Positions 46,755-60,203 of a stretch of DNA of 64,000 bases are shown here, piece by piece. Every line of letters starts with the position of its first letter. Position 1 is the stretch's first letter. The position numbers were made by a program, and so were the translations under genes. The notes under the pieces were generated by a model. It was given only the letters and a program-made list of their open reading frames with translations. It made no database searches and was not told the origin of the DNA. Source of the DNA: Lanius collurio (taxonomy: Eukaryota > Chordata > Aves > Passeriformes > Laniidae); NCBI GenBank assembly GCA_020086605.1, contig JACBWW010000068.1, positions 2,041,982 through 2,105,981 of the forward strand. Reading direction: 5' to 3'.

Positions 46755-47008
46755 CCACAGCTAGGCAACCTGTACCAGGGCCTCACCAACCCCACAGTAA
46801 CATGTTTGCTCCCCTGTGAGGGTGGGCAGGCCCTGGCACAGGTTCCCTGGAGAAGCTGTGGCTGCCCCTGGATCCCTGGCAGTGCCCAAGGCCAGGCTGG
46901 ACAGGGCTTGCACCAGCCTGGGACAGTGCAAGGTGCCCATAGCAAGGGGTGGATAAGATGGGATTTAAGGTCTCTTCCAACCCAAACCATTCTGTGATTC
47001 CACGAATT
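46755..47008 (+). mobile_element. CR1 LINE fragments, forward copy with a short inverted piece at its left
   Basis: 46810-47008 is a forward CR1 3' region ending AACCATTCTGTGATTCCACG. Just left, 46764-46800 is a short piece of the same CR1 segment in reverse orientation (CCAGGGCCTCACCAACCCCA), so the two form a hairpin-like inverted repeat. Confidence 0.88.
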
Positions 47009-49817
47009 TCCAATTAACACTTTACAACCTCAATCTCAGTAAATCCCACAGCCACTCAAACTGGATTAACATGATGTTTGCAGCACAAAGATACAAAGAA
47101 GTGAATATCCTATCTATAATCAAAGTTCTGCTAATCCAACACATGTATGTTCTCTGCCTCTCCCTACTCATCACAAGCAGGGCAAAAAAATACCTCTCTC
47201 AGTTAATATAAAACTTATCCCTTCATTAAGCTCCTTAATGGAGAACACCAGCAAAGAGAATTGGTAAGTAAATGTGTTAACAAAAGGAAAGGGAAAAAAT
47301 TAAATTTCTGGAATGGCACCCAAATTAACAGCAGGAACATGTTCAGTTAGTCATCCCCAAGCATCATTTCCTCCAGGTTGTAACATATGGGCTCTGACTA
47401 AGGATCTGAAAATTATACAAGCAGGAGACTGGCTTTCACCTGAGCCTTCAGAAGATTTCCAAGATTAACAAACGAGGTCAAGTTTCTTGCCTAATTCAGA
47501 TTTGGGAATCAACTCCATCCCCCCACCATGAAGAAAGAGGCTCTTTCAAACAGGACTAAACAAATTTTTCATATTCAATGCATAGAACCATGTAGGAGCA
47601 GGGTCTGGAGCACAGCTGTTGCCAACTAAAAGCTGCTTTTGCAGCTTCTCAGAATTTTAAATTTTTCTTCTTCTAAAGTGTTACATTTTCACTAACATTA
47701 AACAATTTTAAACTACTTTAAACACTTGGATATCTTACCTACTTCCTGGCCTAAGGACTTCTGTGTCTAGCTAGCCTACAAATACTGTTTTCTTGAGAGT
47801 TTTGTTCTGTTTTAAAATTCTTAAATAGACACAGCTTCATTTACTGACGGTTATTTAATTTTGTCTCATTTTGAACAGATGAAGGCCTGTCTGTAGGAGC
47901 CTTAGGTCAGCAAACGAGGGCAGGGCTCACCTCTGTCACACAGAAGCTGTAACATCCCTGACCCACATCAGTGATGAAGAAAGAAAAATGAGAGGCACTT
48001 CTGACCCAGGGACAGAAATCAAACACCTACATCAGCAGAACGAACATCTGTTCAGATTACATTTTCACACCTACATTCCAAGTATGTACTTTTGCTCATG
48101 TACCACAGCTACTCTTCTAATCAGAGATGGCCTTGAGCACGAAATCAGCCACGGGACCCACTGCCAGCTGTGGAACTGCCTGGCCATTTCCATGGATTCA
48201 GGGACAGGAGCACAGTTCTGCTCCCATGCACCAGCTCTGTGTCTTTAGTGTTATCCTGCCTATGCAATACATGTTTAAGAGCACCCAGGACCTTTCATTC
48301 CCACACCCTGTACACTCAGTTATAAGCATTTATCACTTGGAGCAATCCTAAAGGATAAAATCCCCTCTCTGTGAACAAACAGCAGATGCCATCAGACAAC
48401 TTGCAAATCAAGAAAAAAAAATTTTACAACTCCATTCCCTATCAGAATCCAGCCAACATTCTTCTTCACTAAGTCACCCTCGGTGAAGTTACAGCCTGCT
48501 ATTTGTCAGCGGTGCTGGTGAAGCGCAGGGAGATTTCCCAGGGGGAATTCATTTTCCAAAGGCATAAAAGCAGTCCTTGTCCCCATGAATACTCACAATT
48601 CAGTGAACAGGAGCTATGGAACAGGCTGAGGAAGATTTACTTATTTGCCCGAGTCATTGCTAGAAATCTATGGAAAATTAGGAGTTCAATTCAGACCTTT
48701 ATGGCTAAATTTGGCATGGTAGAAAAGGCTGAGCATGCTTTTTTGCTGGATGCAATCATAGCTTGCTGCTTTCTAAACTGACTAAGGCACATGTCAAAGC
48801 TTTACAGCAGAGGAATGCTGGGATTCACATCAGAACTTCAGCAGCTCATCCTGCAAGGGGAGTCAATGTCCCAAATCTCCAGTCCCAACTCAAGAGCCAC
48901 AAAAACACCCAAGAAACCCAACACCACAGACAGAGCATGCGTTTTATAGATTAAAACCTCCCAACAACACAGGCAATGTGTGTTTTACAGGAGAAAACCT
49001 CTCAACATAACCACACCATGACAACCAATGCTTAAAACAAAAAAAGTTCTTTGTCATGAGCAATTGAAATAATTTCAGGTAACACCTCCTTAACTTCCTT
49101 AATTACCAGTGTTTCACAGGCTTCACACAAGCTTGTGATTGCAGATGAAGTACCAAAACAGTTCTGACTTGCCTCACAAAACACCTTTTTCAAAGGAAAC
49201 TCTGAAATCGGTGTGTGAAAAAAAGCTGGACAAACACTGTGACACCAGATTACCTCTGAAAGGAAAAAGCACTAACCACAAAAAAACACTTCAAGTATGT
49301 CATGAGAACCCAGTGTTTCAGTATTTTCTGGAATCCCTTCTGAGCCCAATACTCACTGAAGTTTAAGCAACAATTAATTGTGGTTTTAAAAAGTGTTTTG
49401 CTTCACCTACTTCCTGTAACCCATAAACACAGTAACTGGGCAGGTAAATTATCCTCATTCCAGTGCTGGACTTGTCAGCACAGGAGGGGATTCTCCAGCC
49501 ATCCCTTGGAGGCTCAGTCCTGGGCTGGCCCACAGCAGGAGTAGAGAGAGACTATAGAGCACTTTCAGTGCTGCTGCCTAAAAAAATCATCTTCAGAGAG
49601 GTGGAAAGGAGGGGGAAGAGCCAGAGAGATTCCACTGCCTTTGAAGGGCTGTGCATCCCAGGGCGCTGTGACCATCAAAACCTGTCCCAGCACCAGTCCA
49701 GCAGCAGGGGCTTGCATGTTGAGAGGAGCCATCCCCTTTGTGCTTCTTCCATCTTACCTCCTTACTCTAGGGCAGTTTTCAAATTAACTTTTATAGGTGT
49801 GAAATACCCTTAAATTG

Positions 49818-49905
49818 TATGGTCTAGTGGAATGTCATGGGTGTTGGAAGATCCTCTCTGAGGTCCCTTTCCAACTCAAACCATTCAAGGATTCTGTGAT
49901 TCTCT
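49818..49905 (+). mobile_element. CR1 LINE 3' fragment
   Basis: Forward-oriented CR1 end: GGTCCCTTTCCAACTCAAAC and ATTCAAGGATTCTGTGATTC. Confidence 0.85.
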
Positions 49906-50969
49906 TTTCTGTGTGTTTGCTACACAGACATAGTATTTTTCCTAAAGAAGAGAATGTCACCCCTTGCCCATCAGAAACCCTGCCAGAGAAGCCCCTACCA
50001 CCCTCTGCAGCCTGCCTGGAGACACCCAAATGATTGCTATTTACCCAATGTTACCAAACAGTGTTCAAACATTAATTCTCCCTTGGCCAATGAGCTTCAC
50101 CAACCAAAATTAACACAGTACAAAGAATGAGCAAAACAAGCAAAGTTTGATTTAGCTTTGCTCTGGCAAATTTAATCTTGGGGTAGCATTCAATCCTGCC
50201 TTTCTAATAAGCAAACAGCAATTTCATCCTATTATTGCTACCATTTCCCATCTTGTTATAACCTAGCAATTGCATACTTCAGTCTGTGAAACATCCTTAA
50301 ATATCCTTACCAGTGAATTAATTAATCATAATTCACCATCAACTCTAAGCAGGCAACAGGATGCTCAGTTGGTCTGAGATCATGGTTTAGGAATGGTACT
50401 TCCCAGTTCAGTTCCCCCACAAGGACTCTCCAAGCTGCTTTCTCTCACTCCCCTGTTTCCCCCTACCCTCTGTGGCAGGATGGAGAGTAGAATATGTATT
50501 TTCTGCCTCCCAAATAAAGCCCTCGGACTGTGCTGCATTTGTCAGTGAACCCGAGGTTAGGCAGCCTTACCAGTCCTAGAAGATACCCATGGAACAACCC
50601 TTCAGACTTTGTAATGGCATCCCCTTAAGGGTGGGTCATCACAGTCCTCAATTATAGACTAATTTATTAATTTAAATTACACTTATTTTAGGAAACTACC
50701 TCAAAGAAGTTGAAATTAGTAAGAAAACCACCACAAACTCATAAAACACCCTAAGATTCCCCACCAAACCAGACAGATGGAGTAAACTGTAGGTGAGATT
50801 TGCAGAGTTCCTCAAATCATTGCTCCTACACAGCAATGAATGGACCTCTAATGTGATCACTCTTCTCACAAAATCACCATGTGTCACATAAAAGCAACAC
50901 TCAAAAGCCATTTCTCACTTGCTTCTGTGCTGAACCCAGGAGAGCACTGAGCATGGAGATCCCCTTGGT

Positions 50970-51310
50970 CACAGAACCATAGAAGCCCTTGCACTGGGAA
51001 GAACACCTAAGGATCACTGAATCCATCTCCTGGCCCTGCCCAGACACCCCAAATCCCTCCCTGGGCATCCCTGGCAGCGCTGTCCCATCGCTCCTGGAGC
51101 TCTGGCAGCCTCGGGGCCGTGCCCATTCCCTGGGGAGCCTGGGCAGTGCCAGCACCCTCTGGGGAAGAACCTTTGCTGATATCCAACCTAACCCTCCCCT
51201 GGTACAACTCCATGCTGTTCACTCAGGTCCTATCATTGGTCAGCAGAGGGAAGAGATCAGTGCCTGCCCCCTCTCCTGTCCCTCAAGAGGAAGCTGCAGA
51301 CCACAATGAG
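50970..51310 (-). mobile_element. CR1-like LINE fragment (diverged)
   Basis: Reverse-oriented: CACAGAACCATAGAAGCCCT, TGGGGAAGAACCTTTGCTGA and TATCCAACCTAACCCTCCCC, a CR1 subfamily different from most copies here. Confidence 0.82.
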
Positions 51311-52057
51311 GTCTCTCATCTTCATCATTATCATCACCATCATCAGCCTTGCTGGGCAGAGCTGCAGCAGCCACCTCCAGCTCCCTGTCCAGGAGAACAT
51401 CTTGTACCATCCATGTCTTTTATTACCCCAATGACTGCAGCCTTACTGAGCTGGACATATTTTATCTTGCTCCCAGTGAAGAGCTGTCCTGGTGCCAGGC
51501 AAGCATGGAAAACTTGCCCACACAGCCTCCAATTCAGCATCTCAGAACTTTTCACATCCTTGTTTCCACAAAACACGTAAGACTGATCAGTTCCTATGTG
51601 CCTTTATACAGACATGCTGGACTTAATTATACTGAGGGATAGGAATGTAAAATAGCTAGAAAACAGAAAAGTGATGTGTCCTTGCATAGATCTTAAATTA
51701 AACTCTAACAGTGGCTTAATGGATCTTGGAGAGAAACTTTCTCAGCTCTTCCCTCACACTGCGGCCTGCTGAGCCTCCCACACCAAGTCATTTAATGCTT
51801 CTGTGCCCACGGTTTGCATTTCTAACGCACACAGAAAAAGGATGAGGAGTTCCTCGGTGCACCCTGGAGATCTATGGAAGAGCAGCACCCTAACCAGCAG
51901 TATTGAGAGCTCTTCTCATCCCAACCTGCTTCTAGTTTTAGCTAGGGACCTTTGGGGGAAAATAACAGAAAATATTCTTAATATAACTTGCCCTTTCTGT
52001 TTTGAAAAAAACATCCTTGCGGAGGGCCAGATAATTGCAAACACCCAACTTCTCAGG

Positions 52058-52190
52058 AAATGTCCAAGGCCAGGCAGGACAGGTCTTAGAGTGACCTGGT
52101 CTAATGGAAGGTGTCCCTGCCTATGGCAAGGGGTGGAACAGGATGAGCTTTAAGGTCCCTTCTAACCCAAACCATCTTGTGATCCCCATA
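52058..52190 (+). mobile_element. CR1 LINE 3' fragment
   Basis: Forward-oriented: GTCCAAGGCCAGGCAGGACA, ATGGAAGGTGTCCCTGCCTA and CCAAACCATCTTGTGATCCC. Confidence 0.9.
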
Positions 52191-53298
52191 AACTCCTGCA
52201 CCTGGAAAGTCCCAAGCCTCAGAGGCCCTGAAGCTGCTCCAGGAACACTCTGCTCTTGTTCGAGCTCTGCTACACAGCACCCAAGAAAGGACCAACTGCT
52301 CACTGCTGCTGCTGGAGGTGAAATTCAAAAGAAAAGATGTGTGGGAAGAATACAGCGTGGAGATGAAGGAAAAAGCCTGTAGCCCATTCTTTCTGCTATA
52401 ACAGCTCAAGAGACTGGACAAGCATTCTTGCAGCAATGCTTGCAAAGCTCTGGGAAAGTGAGGAGAGGGACCTTTCACTGTCACAAAGCCACTCTTCAGA
52501 TTGGGGTATCCCAGCTCCTAAATATTTAACAGAGCCATGTGTCTGGAGTTTGGAAATGTCTTCCTTGGGAACCTTTATAAGTGCTGAAAGGAGCTGTCAC
52601 TTCTGGGGCATTCCTAACACCGCTTGACAACCTGTTAGAAAACACTCCAAAGCAAATGCTGCACTCCTGGACAGGATACATTCATTGCAGTCTCCCATAA
52701 TGGGTAGCAATTAAGCTGAAAGCATCACATTGTAACAAAATAGTTCCTTTTACTTACTTTTCCCTCCTGCAAAGCTTGACATTCTGTTGCCCTGCTCAAA
52801 AGAGTAACAGGAGCTTGTTAACTAGAACATACTAATAGTTAAAAATCGAACTCCCCATCTCTTGGGCAGCAAGGCATGAAAGGGTAACATCAACATGGGT
52901 ATGTGAGAAAGATCTGGGCCATTTTCCAAGGAGATTATATGTTTGGGTTGACAAAGATAATAACATTGACATAATAAACTCACATTTCTGCAATGCATTG
53001 CTTCACATTAAGAATTATAATGAAACAGAAAATATCTGTTTACATAAATTAATTAAAAATTGGGTAAGCAATAAAAACACACATCCTTGATGATTTTCAT
53101 GAGGTTTTGCAGGGCTCAGGTTTTACGCTAACAAAGTGATTTGCATTTTTACAAAGAACTGTGAAAAAAAAGCCCATCATTAGTAACAAACACTACACTT
53201 TAGAAAATTAGGAGAGTGTCGCAGCATAAAGGTGACAGGTCACAAACAGGGACTGAGCTTCTTGTGTAAACTGCGGGTGAGCAGCCCAACAATGCTGG

Positions 53299-53652
53299 GG
53301 CTGGACAGCCAGCCTGGCCACAGCCTGATCCCAACAGGGCTGGGGATGCAGCACAGGGGCTGGACAGCCAGCCTGGCCACAGCCTGATCCCAACAGGGCT
53401 GGGGATGCAGCACAGGGGCTGGACAGCCAGCCTGGCCACAGCCTGATCCCAACAGGGCTGGGGATGCAGCACAGGGGCTGGACAGCCAGCCTGGCCACAG
53501 CCTGATCCCAACAGGGCTGGGGATGCAGCACAGGGGCTGGACAGCCAGCCTGGCCACAGCCTGATCCCAACAGGGCTGGGGATGCAGCACAGGGGCTGGA
53601 CAGCCAGCCTGGCCACAGCCTGATCCCAACAGGGCTGGGGATGCAGCAGAGC
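53299..53652. repeat. Minisatellite, 59-bp unit, six copies
   Basis: Six near-identical copies of a 59-bp unit start at 53299, 53358, 53417, 53476, 53535 and 53594. Key words per unit are GGCTGGACAGCCAGCCTGGC and CAACAGGGCTGGGGATGCAG. The copies look identical until the end of the last unit. The unit is GC-rich inside an AT-rich intron. The minus strand is free of stops in all three phases, so it creates long apparent frames that are not real genes. Confidence 0.95.
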
Positions 53653-54421
53653 CTGAGGTCCCCCCCTGCAGAGGAGGGCACCTCCCAGTGCAGAGAGCAT
53701 TGTGCCCCTTAGCAGGGGCCCAGCTTTAAGGATGGGCTGTGAGAACCAGCGAAGCATTGGGCCATGCTGTCCATGCCTAAGGAGTTCAGGCTGCTCAGCT
53801 TATCTGAGAGTGCCAGGGATTACCAGGTTTGTTGAAGAAACTCTTACAAAGCAAGGGACATAGAGGAGGCTCGATCAGACAGCCACAGTGGTACTTTGTG
53901 GCTTGGAGTCTATGAAACTATTCTGTTACAGCCCCAGTTATGTTACCAGACACATGACCTTGGCTACAGGCCAAAATACTGATTCAAATGGCCATTACCA
54001 AATGCAAACAAGAAAGTTCAAACCTTGGCTAGACAGGACCTATGAAAACATAAAGTCAGCAGCCCGAAATCCAAACAAATGTGAGTGATGCTCAGTGATA
54101 GGAGTCCCTGCAGCCCATCATGACAAGAATTTGAAAACTGGATAAGCAAAAAAAAAACCCAACCAAAACAACCCTCGTCTTGTACTCGCAGATTCCCAAC
54201 TGGTGGGCACAGACACATTCCTTATGAGTTGGTGTGTTCAAACTCCTTGATCACAGCTGCTCAGTAATTTAAAATCTGTGGCCTACAGCAGTATGGATTT
54301 TATAATGTCATGCAAGAATTATTAAATGGACTGTATTTAATAAACAACATCAGACAGAGATGCTACAGAAAGCATCAATAATCACGAAACACTACATCTA
54401 ATTTTCTGAAAGATTTCAAGA

Positions 54422-54960
54422 ACAGAATCACAGAATGGTTTGGGTTGGAAGGGACCTTAAAGATCATCTTATTCCCCCACCATGAGCAGGGACACCTTCC
54501 ACTATCCCAGGATGCTCCAAGCACAGTCCAACCTGGCCTTGGACACTTCCAGGGACCCCTGCTCTGGGTACCCTGTGCCAGGGCCTTCCCACCCTCACAG
54601 GGAACAATTCCTGCCCAATATTCCATCCATCCCTGCCCTTTGGTAGTGGGAAGCCATTCCCTGTCCCTCCAGCCCTTGTCCCAAGTCCCTCTCCAGCTCT
54701 CCTTTAGGGGCTCTAGGATCTCCCTGGAGCTTTCCCTTCTCCAGATGAGCACCCTCAGCTCTCCCAGCCTGGCTCCTGAGCAGAGGGGCTCCGGCCTGGG
54801 AGCAGTTCTGTGGCCTCCTCTGGACTGTCTCCCAAAGCTCCCCAGCATTGTCATGTAGAGGCCCCAGAGCTGGGTGCAGCGCTCCAGGTCCCACCAGAGT
54901 AGACCAGAGGGGGAAAATACTCTCCCTTGACCTGCTGGTGGATACAGCCCAGGGTCCAGA
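54422..54960 (-). mobile_element. CR1 LINE fragment
   Basis: Longest CR1 piece in intron 1, reverse-oriented: GAATCACAGAATGGTTTGGG through CTGTGGCCTCCTCTGGACTG and the GCTGGGTGCAGCGCTCCAGG block. Confidence 0.92.
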
Positions 54961-57900
54961 TGGCTTAAGAATACTCAAAAGACTTTCAAATGGGAAAACT
55001 AGGTTATGGAAAAGAACTGCCTGGTAGTTTGAGCTTCATGCTCAGATTTAGTAGCAGTGCAAGAGTATAATATTTACAGAGACTATTTACCAGAAAAGGT
55101 TTGTTTTATGTTTAATCACATATTGTTTCCTACACTCATAAAACCCAATACTAGTTAGAAAAACATACAGAAACCTTCCACTCTCTGCTCTCTCCCCCAC
55201 AAAACACTCAGCTGAGAGGAAGAAAATGCAAAAGCTGACTCTACCAACTCCCTTAAGAGGGGATCTATAAAAATGACATTGCTTTTGGCTACCTTGGCAT
55301 GTACCTATGCAAAGCAAACAAAAAATCCTTTCCATCTGGCTGGTGTTTGACTTCAGGCACACTAACAAGGCACTATGGAACTGAAGAACCCACCCCCAGA
55401 GAAACAGTTCAATAGAAGGATTTGCCCTTCTCTATCAATTCCAGTAAATAAAAGGACTAAAATCTCTTCAAATTAAACAGCTGAAGAAAAAAACAGCAAT
55501 GCAAATACATATCATATTAATTGGAGTGAACAGCACTTCATTTGATTGCCTGGATTTGGTTTTTTTTAAACAAAATTATATTGCCAGCAAAATGTAGGAT
55601 TGAAGAACCAGTTGGTTCAGTGCACCTTAAAATAGTTCCAAATTCAATTCATAAATAACACTATTGGCACACAATTTCACTACAGAGTTTTAAAAAATAA
55701 CTATTTTTTTCTCTGATGATGGAGCTCTTTGCTCAGTAAAACTTTTAAAAAACACAACACATCATAAAAATAGCATAATGAAAAACATGACTAGAAGTTT
55801 GGAGAAATGACCTGGGAACTATGCCTAGTTTTCACGTGACTTTAAAAGGCTTTGCAATTATTTTTTTAACTTTACAAAATTCTCATACTTCATCTCTCCT
55901 TAGAGGCTCTTCTATTAATAAAAACCAATCAATACTCCCATTTAAGATTGCAAAGGCTGGTCTCTCTGAGGTCCCTGTGATTGCATAGAATAAAAGCTAT
56001 TTCCTACTGTGAAACAACAGCTTAATTACTAGTGAAAGAGAACCAGCAATTGGAGTAAGACTTTTTTAATCACCAGCAGTAATGGACATGCACTAAACGG
56101 AATGTAAATCCTGGGACTGTGTTTCCCACAGTCCCCAGGACAAGTAACAGGTGAGTACATGAAAGGGCTTCATCAGTCAACAAGTTATTGTGCAGTCTTG
56201 GGGAAAACAGTACTTGCACAGAAAAACAAAGGCACAGATGTCCACAGCATGGGCTGAAAAAAAGCAAGCAGCTTATTAACCACGTATCACTTGTAACTGC
56301 ACTACCCTGGGAAAAAGAAACATAGGATAGAACCTTGTAGGGAAATTGTTGAGACAGTTACTGAAATTAAAAGAAAACAGATACCCTCAAATGATTCTAT
56401 TTCCCTCACTCTCAGTAGTCACTGTTTCTGTCTAGCACTGCTGTGAGCTGGGCTCAGCTTTGCCTTCCCCACGTCCAGCCCATGGCGCTCCCATGGCAGG
56501 GCAGGTCCTCAGCAGCCACAGGTGCAAAACAGGAGGGCCAGGCTGAGGATTGTCACACCTCATTTCCTTTTAGGTGACCCTCCTAGCTGATCAGGGGAAG
56601 CCAGCAGATGAACTCTTAAGATTTCAGTAATGCTTTCAATGCTGTCTCTCACAGGATCCTTCTCGCTTGGATAAACTCCTGCTGGTGAAGTGTGTGTTTT
56701 GCATTAAATGCTTTTGTTCAGAATCTCTGGAGGTACACTGTCTAGCATCACTGCATAAGCATTCAACACCCTTCGGTATTTTCAGCCCTTTAAATTATGT
56801 ATTAAAAAATCCCATTTTATCTATGTATTAATTCTTTTATAGCTGATTTCTTTACACATCTCCTATAGAAACTTCAGCAAGACCTGTATTAATACAAGCT
56901 ACAGCAAAGAGAAAGGATTAATTAATTTTGGAGTCTAATTCAACTCATCATTAGAGTAATCAGAAGTGTCTTGTCATCAGTTCTTGCCCAATGCCTTCCA
57001 AACTCTCCCAACATATTTTTTGTATGTTGCAGAGGAAATGCAGGTAAGACACCATGATAAACAGCACAAATAAGGCACAAAAATGCCTTAAAAGCTTACA
57101 TAAGAGGGCAGGGCTGTCTTTAAAACTCACTGGCATATTAAAACCCAAGGCCACACCCTCACTTGCCATGGACTGTACCCAAGTACAAAGCACACACAGG
57201 TGTCAGTCCACCTGAAGTCAGGAATAGCAGTTTGTGCTTTTCTTCACAGCTCATGCTGATGTGTAGTTGTGCAGGAGGTACTGAAAAAGTTCAGAAAGCA
57301 CGGTTTAAATGAAAGGGGGATTTTTTTGTTCGGTAAAAAAGAAAAAAAAAAAAATCACTGTGCAATGTGGCAGCTGTTGATCCTCGTGTGCACACACTCT
57401 CTCAATGGGTTCCACTCCCTGAAAGCTGACAGGGATTCCTGGGCCTTCACACTCCTTTCCAAACAAAAGCTTTATTACAGATCCTGTGCACTGCCTTAGT
57501 GTTCACTTCATATCCACACCAGGATCACAGAGGGTTTCACAGACGCTAATTTTGCAGGTCACAGTTTTGCAGGAGAGAGATGCAGCAAGAAATGACCAGC
57601 AGCCTGAACCCACTTGGGGGCCTTTCCACATGGCTTCCATGCAGGTCTATCCCACACAGGCAGAGATGTCAGCCTGAGCCCACCCTGCGAGCGTCATCAC
57701 CCAGAACAGGCTGGACTGACTGTGCATGCACAGTAAACTAACACACCCACACTCGAGAGCTGGGCTGAGCACAGCCTGCCCACTCGTCTTAGATTCCTGC
57801 CAATCATGCAGAGAGCCCTCAGTTTCCTGGACAATATGTACAGACTCATCAAAAGGACATGCTCATGGAAATTTGGGCATTTGACAGCTCTACTAGCCTT

Positions 57901-60197
57901 GCAGGAAGTCTACAGGAGCCCTGTTTTCTTCCTCCTGGTGGTAACCATACCTCCAAGCTCTTCATTCCACAAATCACTACCCTGTCAGTGAGCCAGGCAG
58001 CACCAGATTGGACACACGACACTTCTGTGACTAAATACCATCTGCTTCGTGTGCCAAAGAACGATTCCACACACAGACAGCCAGCACTACTCTCCAGAAG
58101 AGCACCAGTGGAAGTGATTCATGCCATTATTAAATAATACTGTCCACATTCTGCTAACAGAAGCCCAAGAACCCATTTTTGGTTAAGAAAATACTGTCAA
58201 GGTCCATTGGTTTAATTTTATCCCGAAATGGGAGCATATGGAAAATGGTGCCCTAGGGAATGATGGTATTCTCCTCAACAGATGTTCTTGCCAAAGGAAA
58301 CATTTGGAAGGAAAGCAGGTGTGATTGATGAGATGGTTCACAACTGTAAACCCTGACCACAACAGCAACACCATTTCCATTTCATTTCAGGCTATATCAA
58401 GAAGAAAGAAAAGCAATTACATTACTGTAACAGAAAGTCAGGACAAGAGGAGGGCAAACACGTACTCATTCTGTGTCCTTACAGAAACCATACTGTATGT
58501 TAAAATAATGACTAGTAAAAACAGTAATAATTTAATAATCTTTCCAATAAAGTGTTATTATTTCACAAAAAGACCCCTTCAACATAATGATACTACAGAA
58601 ACCAATTTAGAGCTGATTTACCACTACAACAAATCAGATTAGTTCCTCTTTTGTTATTACCACTGTCTCTCTTTACCATCCTTAAGTTAATAACCAACGA
58701 TTTCTTCTAGTCTATTTACTTGGTTGCTTCACAAAATACGCATTGAGCAAGGAACAGACCTACTCTCAAGAGATGAGGTTTTGCAGAAAAACAGCATTAA
58801 CCTCAGTGTTTCAGCCACAGCCAAAAACAACACATCAACACTTTGCTGCTTTTGAGATTTAAGTGTTGCATTTTTCCTCTGCTGTGACCAAACCCCACCA
58901 CCTATCTTCTGACAGTATCCACGCTAGCTGACACTTTCAGATTATGCTGAACAGAAAGTAGCAAGAAACTTGATACGGCATCCTTGGGAAGATTGTGTTC
59001 TTACGAACAGTGACCTTGGCAGATGCCCCCAGACACAGCATTTCTGGAAGGTATCAAGATAAGGCTCCTTCATTCTGCAGGATTCTGTATGATGTGCAGT
59101 TACCCTTGCAAATTAAGTCCTAGAAACACTGGCTGAAAAACCTTTTTCAACCCTGTCATAAAAAAAAAAAAAAAGGAAAAAATCACCACTAGTAGGCCAT
59201 TGAAAACAAGATCAGAAAGACAGGAGGAAACATCAACATCTCCTAGGAACCCCCTAATATCACTTCCACAGCTATAACAATGAAGCCTGATAATGTAAGG
59301 ACGACAAAATTAGTTCACAGATGACCCCACCACTTTGGGCTGGAAGGCAAATCCCAGAGGAACAGCAAGACCCCGAGAGCCAGGGCCAGGCACTGATGCT
59401 GCCACCTCTTGCTCTGAAGCGGCACCGTGACCATCTCTGCACAACAAACAAGTCACATCCTCTACCTGTGACAAGCAACATTTTGCTTAAAAACTGTCCA
59501 GACCTTCCACGCTGGATAAGCCACTGTCAGGTCACATCAGTTTATCTCTGCTTTCAGGTTCAAGGCTCTACTGGCTTGAGTTGAGTTTCCTGATTCTGAG
59601 CCTCTAGCCGTCAACAACAACTCCAACAAAAATCAAACCTATAAACAAGAGTGTAAATGCACAACCCAAGAGGCACCAAGGCTCATAAGCAGAAAAAGAG
59701 CCTTTTCTCAGGTTTCTCTTTAAATAGGAAGCACTAGCTGGAAAACCAATCTTTATTTTTGCAGGTACATTCAAAATTCAAGGGTTTATGCAGTTGTGAA
59801 CTTGGCACGACTTCAGGATACTACACATCTCTTAAAAAAAAAAAAAAAGGCAAAAACTCACAATTCAGAAGCAATATGAGCACTTACAAAAGATATTTAC
59901 AAATTAAAGTTAGGGGGGTGCTTTTTAATCTTTCTCTTCCTGAAGTTTCTACCTTGCACTAGTACAAGGTGTTGGATGAAACCTAAAAAATTTTGACAAT
60001 GTGCTCCTGATATTTGACAGGAGAGACAAGCAGTAGCTCAAGGTCTTGTGGAAGCCTCCTACGTGAGAACAACCAAGGCCAAGTGCAGGACATGCCAGAT
60101 AATCAATCTTGTTCATAAACTTAGCAACATTCATAATAAAACATTTAGAATTCTTGCTGTGTCACTCCTAAAGCAAAGCTGTGCTAAACCTTTATTC

Positions 60198-60203
60198 CTC
60201 CTC
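60198..60203. repeat. Putative 6-bp target-site duplication, left copy
   Basis: CTCCTC directly before the LTR end; the same six bases follow the other end at 61031-61036. Confidence 0.55.

Noticed and set aside
48503..48781. 92-codon plus-strand frame starting MSAVLVKRREISQGEF.
   Set aside because: Looks protein-like for part of its length but matches nothing I know and has no supporting signals.
53200..53757. Frames of 185, 157 and 129 codons on the minus strand with a repeated CWDQAVARLAVQP-like pattern.
   Set aside because: They arise because the 59-bp minisatellite unit lacks stops in all minus-strand phases. No splice signals or homology support coding.
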